From: JAFARZ01 sp035651595
GTDB lineage: Bacteria; Actinomycetota; Actinomycetes; Streptosporangiales; Streptosporangiaceae
Assembly: GCA_035651595.1 (NCBI GenBank)
Contig: DASRFJ010000093.1
Span: 1-40,514, forward strand
Direction of reading: 5' to 3'
Length of the DNA: 40,514 nt
The stretch's first letter is position 1. Each line of letters opens with the position of its first letter. The position numbers and the translations under genes are program-made. Positions 35,374 to 40,514 of this stretch are shown piece after piece. The notes under the pieces are model-generated. The model made no database searches. It was not told the origin of the DNA and saw only the letters and a list, made by a program, of their open reading frames with translations.

Positions 35374-36177
35374 CCGCGGACCCGGGGTCACCCCGGCTGT
35401 CTCCTGGACGACCGGGGCATCCCGCTCCCCGGCGGCGACCGCCGCGACCAGGGTGCCGCGGAACACATACCTGTCCGACCGGTAGATGGTCCTGGCCAGC
35501 TCGAAAGCGCGGCCAAGCTGGTCGTATCCGGTCTGCCTGAAGATCAGCACCGGATCGCCCGCGGACATCTCCAGGTGCCGGGCGGTCGCCGGATCCGGGG
35601 TCAGGGCCTGGATCGCGAACCGGCCCCGGGTCGGCAGTACTCCGTACAACGAGAACAGCACGTCGTACAGCGACAGCGTGCTGAAGTCGTGCTCGTAGAG
35701 CCCCGGCGCCAGATACGACGGCACGATCGCCTCGGTGACCGCGATCGGCACCCCGTCGAAACAGCGGATCCTGGCCAGGTCGCAGACCTCGCTGCCCGGC
35801 GCCACGCCCAGCTCCTCGGCCTCGGCCAGCGAGGCCTCCCGCGGCGCGCAGCGCAGCACCCGGGAGGTGACCGCGAGCCCGCGCTGCCGCCCCTGCTGGG
35901 TGAAGCTGACCATGGCGTCGCTGCCCTGGCTCACCGGGTTGGTGAACCAGCCGCTGCGTTCGGCGGAGCGTACCAGGTCCTTCTCGGCCAGCCGGGCCAG
36001 TGCCCGCCGGATCGTGATCCGGCTGACGTTGAGCCGCTGCGCCAGCGCGCGTTCGGACAGCAACCGCTTGTCGGCGCCCAGCTCTCCGGACCGGATCTCG
36101 GCCTCCAGGACGGCCGCCGCCTGCTCATAGGCTGGCAGGTCACGCGCAGCGCTCAGGCCGGAACTCATGGGACTCAT
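34840..36177 (-). CDS. GntR/HutC-family regulator, frame extended over the opposite gene
   Basis: Transcription regulator of the HutC subgroup. The N-terminal winged helix shows LLSERALAQRLNVSRITIRR near 39-58. A UTRA-type ligand domain follows (VTEAIVPSYLAPGLYEHD, ALTPDPATARHLEM, FELARTIYRSDRYVFRGTL). The family ends at about residue 250, which would be near 35400. Here the frame has no stop there and runs 180 more codons antisense to the methyltransferase-like gene, where its translation is low-complexity. ATG 36177 overlaps the permease stop (ATGA), so it is the last gene of the sugar operon and probably represses it in response to a phosphosugar. The true C-terminus is uncertain. Confidence 0.85.
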   Translation of the reverse strand: MSPMSSGLSAARDLPAYEQAAAVLEAEIRSGELGADKRLLSERALAQRLNVSRITIRRALARLAEKDLVRSAERSGWFTNPVSQGSDAMVSFTQQGRQRGLAVTSRVLRCAPREASLAEAEELGVAPGSEVCDLARIRCFDGVPIAVTEAIVPSYLAPGLYEHDFSTLSLYDVLFSLYGVLPTRGRFAIQALTPDPATARHLEMSAGDPVLIFRQTGYDQLGRAFELARTIYRSDRYVFRGTLVAAVAAGERDAPVVQETAGVTPGPRLLRPLDDVQLSLRLGIVEVDDGEALAPVCRRVHQQRRQPGVDAIPARLEHLAIHLVEVGRGLVVVSDLVIQQAAGVDDDVRAIRDAEVFEGSGGVVFIFEHVTGQRERFYLEFRRQAHVLEPPLGDGHVDLAIVHQDVDQHTGEFRGRHFLDDAFRQVAVAAGDVEDGDVVRSGGNG

Positions 36178-36992
36178 TCAACCAGCGATCCGGCGAAGAT
36201 GCCCTTGATGAAGCTGCGCTGCGCGAACAGGTAGACGATCACCACCGGCAGCGCCGCCAGCACCGACCCGGCCGCCAGCGCGCTGTAGTTGTTGAAGTGC
36301 GCCCCCTCGAAGACCGACAGCCCGACGGTCACCGTGTACAGCGACGAGTTCGAGATCATCACCAATGGCAAAAGGAACGCGTTCCAGGTCCACAGGAACA
36401 CCAGCGCGGCCATCGTCTTCACCGCGGGCGCCACGTTCGGCACCAGGATCCGCCACAGCAGCGCGAACGGCGAGGCGCCGTCCATCCGGGCGCTTTCGGC
36501 CAGCGACGGCGGCACCGACCGGAACGCGACATACATCCAGAACGTGCCGAACGCAATCGACTGCGCCACCTGCGGCAGGATCATCGCCCAGTAGGTGTTG
36601 ACCACGTTGAACGTGCGGAACTGGTAGTACCACGGCACGATCAGCGCCTCGACCGGCAGCATGAAGCCGAACACCGCCGCGTACAGCACCCACTTCGCGC
36701 CCGGCGGCCTGGCCAGCGCGATCGCGTAGCCCGCCATGATCGCGAACACCGCGGAGACCACCACCACGGTGACCGTCACGATCGCGGTGTTCAGCATGTA
36801 CCGGGAGAAGTCCCCGACCCGCCAGGCGAACGTGAAGCCGGAGGCGGACGGATGGCCGCCGAAGCTCAGCCCGCCGCTCCCAGCGGCCGGCGCCAGCGCC
36901 GTGGTGACCAAAGCGACGAGCGGATACAGCGTCACCACGGCGGCCAGCAGCAGCACGGCCAGGCTCACGGTCCGCTCGGTACGGGACAGCAT
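36174..36992 (-). CDS. ABC sugar transporter permease, MalG-type
   Basis: Inner-membrane permease of 272 residues with six hydrophobic segments. The EAA-type loop that contacts the ATPase is ESARMDGASPFALLWRILVPN (residues about 170-190), typical of carbohydrate uptake systems of the CUT1 type. ATG 36992 lies two bases after the MalF-type gene's stop. A longer open frame upstream overlaps that gene and is not coding. No ATPase gene is seen; CUT1 systems often share a single MsiK-type ATPase encoded elsewhere. Confidence 0.92.
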   Translation of the reverse strand: MLSRTERTVSLAVLLLAAVVTLYPLVALVTTALAPAAGSGGLSFGGHPSASGFTFAWRVGDFSRYMLNTAIVTVTVVVVSAVFAIMAGYAIALARPPGAKWVLYAAVFGFMLPVEALIVPWYYQFRTFNVVNTYWAMILPQVAQSIAFGTFWMYVAFRSVPPSLAESARMDGASPFALLWRILVPNVAPAVKTMAALVFLWTWNAFLLPLVMISNSSLYTVTVGLSVFEGAHFNNYSALAAGSVLAALPVVIVYLFAQRSFIKGIFAGSLVE

Positions 36993-36994
36993 CT

Positions 36995-37879
36995 CTAGGT
37001 GGCATTCCTCTCGATCAGCGATCGCACCCCGAAGGTGATCACAAAGACGATCACGGTCATCACGATGCCGAGCGCGCTGGCCGAACCGACGTCGCCGAGC
37101 TGGAACGCGTCCCGGTAGATGAGCAGCCCCGGCACCATCGTCGTGTAGCCGGGCCCGCCGTTCGTGGCCTGGTAAATCAGCGTGAAGCTCTGGAGCGCGG
37201 CGACCGCGGTGATCGTGATCGCCGCGGCGATGTCCCGGCGCAGCATCGGCAGGGTGATCCGGCAGAACTCGCGCAGCAGCCCGGCACCGTCCACCCGCGC
37301 CGCGTCGTAGATCTCCGGCGGGATCCGCTGGATGCCGGGCAGCAGCAGCACGAACGCCAGCCCGAAGTCCAGCCAGGAGGCCACGAGTCCCACGGCCGGC
37401 AGCGCCCAGCTGAAGCTGCCCAGCCACGGCGTGCCGGTGCCGAACAGCGCGTTGACCGTACCGGTGCCGCTCGGCGCCAGCAGCCAGGTCCACACGATGG
37501 CCACCACCACGGTGACCACGACCTGCGGCAGGAAGTACACCACCCGGAAGAAACCCATGCCGCGCTGGCGGGAGCGGCGCATCAGGTTCACCGCCACCAG
37601 GCTGAGCGCCACCGGGATCAGCGAATAGAACACGAGCAGGATGGCGAGGTTGACCAGCGACCCGCGCTCCACCGAGTTGGTGAAGATCCGCGTGTAGTTG
37701 GCCAGCCCCACCCAGCGCGCGACCCCGATGCCGTCCCAGTCCTGCAGCGAATACTGCACGGCCTTGACGAGCGGGTAGATGATCAGCGCGCCGAGGAACA
37801 GCACCGCCGGCGTCAGGTACAGGTACCCGGAGACTATCTCCTGGCGCCGGCGGCGCGACTTGGTTCGCGGTGAGACCAT
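36995..37879 (-). CDS. ABC sugar transporter permease, MalF-type
   Basis: Inner-membrane permease of 294 residues, partner of the MalG-type protein downstream. It has a basic N-terminus (RTKSRRRRQ), six hydrophobic segments, and the EAA-like loop YDAARVDGAGLLREFCRITLP near 205-225. ATG 37879 overlaps the stop of the binding-protein gene (ATGA), showing tight operon packing. The open frame extends upstream through the binding-protein gene in another frame, but that part is not membrane-like and was excluded. Confidence 0.92.
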   Translation of the reverse strand: MVSPRTKSRRRRQEIVSGYLYLTPAVLFLGALIIYPLVKAVQYSLQDWDGIGVARWVGLANYTRIFTNSVERGSLVNLAILLVFYSLIPVALSLVAVNLMRRSRQRGMGFFRVVYFLPQVVVTVVVAIVWTWLLAPSGTGTVNALFGTGTPWLGSFSWALPAVGLVASWLDFGLAFVLLLPGIQRIPPEIYDAARVDGAGLLREFCRITLPMLRRDIAAAITITAVAALQSFTLIYQATNGGPGYTTMVPGLLIYRDAFQLGDVGSASALGIVMTVIVFVITFGVRSLIERNAT

Positions 37880-39234
37880 CAGCCCTGCTGCGACCAGTAG
37901 TGGGTGTAGTCCGACTGAAGCGACTGCATCAGCGCTTGGGGAGTCGTCTGGCCGCCTTGGAGTTCCTGGATGCCTGCCATCTCCTGGTTGAGGAAGTCCG
38001 GCGTCGCGTAGTCCAGGTAGGGCACCAGGTTGCCGCTGTGCACCGCGGTCGACCAACCGGTGGCCGCCGCACGTAGCGTCGGCGAGGCCGCGGCAAGCGC
38101 GCTGGCGCTGGGCGTGACGGCGGGGATGTCGCCGTTCTTCAGCAGCGCGTTCTGGATGGTGGGGCTGAGCAGCACGTTGATGATCTCCGCGCCCGCGTCC
38201 GGGTTCGCCGCCTTGGCCGGGATCGACCAGCCCTCGCCCGGCCCGCCGGTCACCACCGGCGGCACCCAGAACCCGGCGTTGGCGCCGAGCGACTGTGTCA
38301 CCTGTCCCGAGTACCAGTCGCCTTCCAGGAAGAACCCGGCCTTGCCCTGGTCGAACAGGTTCAGCGCCTGGGTGTCGGAAAGGCCCTGGTAGCCCTTGGG
38401 GAAGTACCCGGCCTTGGTCCACGCCTGCATGTCCGACGCGGCCTGGACGAAGCCTGGCGTGTCGATCGAGGCCGAAGAGCTGGTGTGGAACACGAACGCG
38501 TTCTGCGCCGCGGCCGAGACGTAGTGGTTGGCGATCGTGTACAGCATGTGCACCGGCTGGTAGGCGGTCGGCTGCCCGGCCGCGTACGACATCGCCGTCT
38601 TGCCGTGCTGCGCGAGCAGCGCCATGTCGTTGGTGAACTGATCCCAGGTGGTGGGCGGCGTGCCGCCGACTTCGGCCAGCAGCGCCTTGTTGTAGAAGAT
38701 GCCCACGACCGTGCCGGTTTCCGGTACGCCGTATACGTTCCCGGTGCCGAACCGCTTGCCGTTCGCCGGCAGCGAGTTGAACTGGAGCGGCAGCGGTCCT
38801 ACCTTGGCGAACCAGCCGTACAGCTTGTCGTACTGGGCCAGCGGCAGCAGTTCGGAGTCGGCAACCAGCCGTCCCTGGTTCTGCAGCCCTTCGTTGGTCT
38901 GGCTCACGTCCGGCGCGCTGTTCGCGGCGGCAAAGGCGAGCGGGAGCTTGTCGTTCTGATCCGACAGGCTCATCGACGTGTTGACGACCTTCAGCCCCGG
39001 GTACTGCTGCTCGACGGTCTTGATCAGCAGCGGCAGAACGGCGCTCTCCCCCGGGTCGTCGCCCGGGATGTCCCAGTTCCACTCAGGTATCGTGCCGCTG
39101 GCGTTCTTCGTCAGCATGGCCGGCTTGCCCGCGCTTGAGCCGGTTGACTGCGCCGAGCCCGATGAGCTGCACGCCGCTAGCAGCGCGGTGGCGGCGACCG
39201 CCGCGATTCCCAGATAGATCGATCTAGCTGCCAC
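37879..39234 (-). CDS. Sugar-binding lipoprotein of an ABC transporter (CUT1)
   Basis: Extracellular solute-binding lipoprotein of 451 residues. The signal peptide ends in the lipobox LLAAC (Cys22), followed by a Ser/Gly linker. The mature part has family-1 binding-protein features: FLEGDWYSGQV, TWDQFTNDMALLAQHGKT and LFDQGKAGFF. The start is GTG 39234 with GGAGGAAG about 12 bases upstream. It is the second gene of the operon, between the SIS-domain gene and the permeases. The ligand is probably an oligosaccharide or amino sugar, judging from its neighbours. Confidence 0.92.
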   Translation of the reverse strand: MAARSIYLGIAAVAATALLAACSSSGSAQSTGSSAGKPAMLTKNASGTIPEWNWDIPGDDPGESAVLPLLIKTVEQQYPGLKVVNTSMSLSDQNDKLPLAFAAANSAPDVSQTNEGLQNQGRLVADSELLPLAQYDKLYGWFAKVGPLPLQFNSLPANGKRFGTGNVYGVPETGTVVGIFYNKALLAEVGGTPPTTWDQFTNDMALLAQHGKTAMSYAAGQPTAYQPVHMLYTIANHYVSAAAQNAFVFHTSSSASIDTPGFVQAASDMQAWTKAGYFPKGYQGLSDTQALNLFDQGKAGFFLEGDWYSGQVTQSLGANAGFWVPPVVTGGPGEGWSIPAKAANPDAGAEIINVLLSPTIQNALLKNGDIPAVTPSASALAAASPTLRAAATGWSTAVHSGNLVPYLDYATPDFLNQEMAGIQELQGGQTTPQALMQSLQSDYTHYWSQQG

Positions 39235-39257
39235 TTGCGGATCACTTCCTCCTTATG

Positions 39258-40232
39258 TCAGGCGACCTTGGTGTCGTCCTGGTGGTACCGGAACACGCCG
39301 TCCGGCAGCCCGCGGTCCTCGGCGAGCCGCCACGCGATCGTCTGCAGCGGGAGCACCGCGTGGATGGGCCCGTCCGGCACGCGAAAAACGAGCGCTCGTT
39401 TTGAGTTCACGGCCTGGTCGGTCACCAGCAGCACGTGGGCTCCCGCGTCCGCCAGCGACTCGGCCAGCCTGATCTCCCGTGCGCCGCCGATCACGATCAG
39501 CGCGCGCCCTGGACCGGCCGCCTCGACCGGTCCGTGCAGGTACTGGTGGGTCTCGTAGGCCGCGGCGGGCAGCTTGGCGACCTCGCGCAGCAGCAGGGCA
39601 CCCTGCGCGGCGGTGCCCGCGTGCGCCGCGGACCCGACCACGTCGAACGCGTCCGCCGCGCGGAGTTTTTCTGGCAGCTGGTTCGCCAGTGTTTCCGCCG
39701 CTGCGGTCAGCCGTTCGGCCTGATCTGCGATCTGGTCCCAGTCTGGGCTCTGCGTGTCCGCGAGCGCGTCACGGAGCAGCAGGAGCGCCTGGATCGTGCC
39801 GGTGTACCCGATCGTGCGCACGTTGCTGTCTTCCAGCAGCCCCAGCGGCAGCACCTCGTGCGCCAGGACGCCGATCGGCGAGCCGGCCACGTCGGTCACC
39901 GCGAGCCGGGGGCAGGTTCCGGGCAGCGCGTTGAGCGCCGCGTGGATTTCCGCGCTCCGGCCCGTCTGGGACACCGCGACAACGGCCTGTGCGCCCGCGG
40001 CTTGGCCAGCGAGCGCCAGGTCAGCGCCGCCCCACGCGGTGGCCTGGATCCCCGCCGCCCAGTATCCGGGCAGCGCCGCGGCGATCGCGTTGGAGCTGGC
40101 ACCCATGCCGGTCAGCGCGAGCCGCCGACCGCGCCACGGCGCCAGGTCGATTTCCTGGAGCCGCTCGCCGACCGCCGCCCGGGATGTCCGCAGTCCCTTC
40201 CCCTGAGCGCGGATCGCGTCGATAAAGCGCAC
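39258..40232 (-). CDS. SIS-domain sugar-phosphate isomerase/deaminase-like protein
   Basis: Cytosolic protein of 324 residues with two SIS (sugar isomerase) domains, like the isomerase half of GlmS and the AgaS family. Signatures are LTGMGASSNAIAAAL near 40, AVVAVSQTGRSAEIHAAL near 85 and, in the second domain, VVGSAAHAGTAAQGALLLREVAKL with HGPVEAAG. Relatives isomerise or deaminate amino-sugar 6-phosphates, so the operon may import and process N-acetylglucosamine-type or galactosamine-type sugars. GTG 40232 is preceded by GGAGG six bases upstream; another GTG at 40247 lacks such a site. It heads the operon. Confidence 0.87.
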   Translation of the reverse strand: MRFIDAIRAQGKGLRTSRAAVGERLQEIDLAPWRGRRLALTGMGASSNAIAAALPGYWAAGIQATAWGGADLALAGQAAGAQAVVAVSQTGRSAEIHAALNALPGTCPRLAVTDVAGSPIGVLAHEVLPLGLLEDSNVRTIGYTGTIQALLLLRDALADTQSPDWDQIADQAERLTAAAETLANQLPEKLRAADAFDVVGSAAHAGTAAQGALLLREVAKLPAAAYETHQYLHGPVEAAGPGRALIVIGGAREIRLAESLADAGAHVLLVTDQAVNSKRALVFRVPDGPIHAVLPLQTIAWRLAEDRGLPDGVFRYHQDDTKVA

Positions 40233-40250
40233 CCAACCCCTCCCCACCTG

Positions 40251-40313
40251 TAGACCAATTAGAGCCCAACCTAACTCAAAGCCAGTTCAAAGATCAAGCC
40301 CAAAAGAGCCCAA
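40251..40313 (-). promoter_or_regulatory. Promoter and repeated operator-like sites of the sugar operon
   Basis: On the minus strand TTGATC (40292-40297) and TAGGTT (40268-40273) are 18 bases apart, placing transcription start near 40261. TTGGGCTCT occurs twice (40261-40269 and 40305-40313) and a related TTGGGCTT lies between them, so direct repeats flank and overlap the promoter. TGGTCTA at 40251-40257 matches half of the operator bound by DasR, a GntR/HutC regulator of N-acetylglucosamine genes, which fits the HutC-type regulator in this operon. Confidence 0.4.
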
Positions 40314-40514
40314 TCTATTCTGAACGACCGAGGTACGCCCTCCGCGACCCTTCCTCGCCCGCGAGGCACCCCCCGCACGGCGCGGCACCCCCTTCGCGCC
40401 CGTCGGCCAAGGGGGTGCGTGGCCCACGAACCCCCCTCTAGGGAGCTTTGGGGGCCACGCTCCCGTTGCGAGGCGTTTCGGGGCGTTGCGAGGGGGCGAG
40501 GGGGCGAGGGGCGG
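40314..40514. other. Right-edge intergenic sequence
   Basis: No gene is seen in these 201 bases. A hairpin-forming stretch near 40418-40462 (GCGTGGCCC against GGGCCACGC) could be a terminator of a gene beyond the edge, and the final 30 bases are G-rich GAGGGGGC units like those at 33.5-33.65 kb. Confidence 0.4.

Noticed and set aside
37880..39082. Large MalF fusion reaching to 39082
   Set aside because: The upstream part overlaps the binding-protein gene in a different frame and is not membrane-like; MalF starts at ATG 37879 in an ATGA overlap.

Overview
The window is high-GC actinobacterial DNA: GTG and TTG starts are common, stop/start overlaps (ATGA, GTGA) are frequent, and the regulators are of AfsR/SARP, ECF41 and OvmZ types. 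I saw no rRNA, tRNA, CRISPR array or transposase gene. The genus cannot be fixed from the sequence.

Layout. (1) 1-4.8 kb, minus strand: an orphan NMT1-type lipoprotein and a 1020-residue fusion of an endonuclease-Q-like domain to a UvrD-type helicase. (2) 5.0-26.0 kb, plus strand: a biosynthetic gene cluster. It opens with an ECF41-like sigma factor and a type III polyketide synthase of the 1,3,6,8-tetrahydroxynaphthalene (THN) synthase family with its Cys-His-Asn triad at RppA positions. Then come a cupin oxygenase, a DegT-type aminotransferase, a class II terpene cyclase with DxDD, an ABBA aromatic prenyltransferase, a vanadium haloperoxidase-family protein and an MFS exporter. After a 600-bp palindrome-rich gap come an adenylate-forming ligase, an O-methyltransferase, a membrane protein fused to a low-molecular-weight phosphatase, IspH, a polyprenyl diphosphate synthase, DXS, IspG, a WrbA-like quinone reductase and a cation/proton antiporter. 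(3) 26.0-35.4 kb: an OvmZ-like pair, a degenerate transthyretin/HIUase-like protein, a small membrane-peptide gene, a large SARP-NB-ARC-TPR activator, a stand-alone cytochrome b (QcrB) and an unassigned methyltransferase-like protein. (4) 34.8-40.2 kb, minus strand: a sugar-uptake operon (SIS-domain protein, binding protein, two permeases, GntR/HutC regulator), probably amino-sugar related.

How the genes may work together (inference). Extra DXS, IspG and IspH copies raise isoprenoid supply and the prenyl synthase makes a C15 or C20 chain. The type III PKS makes THN, which the cupin oxidises to a flaviolin-type quinone and the aminotransferase aminates. The prenyltransferase joins the two halves, and the class II cyclase and haloperoxidase-family enzyme shape the terpene part. 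THN synthase, cupin, aminotransferase and ABBA prenyltransferase recall furaquinocin, naphterpin/marinone and napyradiomycin pathways. The class II cyclase is the part I do not associate with those pathways, so the product may be a polycyclic drimane- or labdane-like naphthoquinone meroterpenoid. The lone qcrB nearby suggests, but does not prove, that the product targets the cytochrome bc1 quinol site and that this copy gives self-protection.

Limits: all family assignments come from reading motifs and overall resemblance by eye; no database search or alignment was run.
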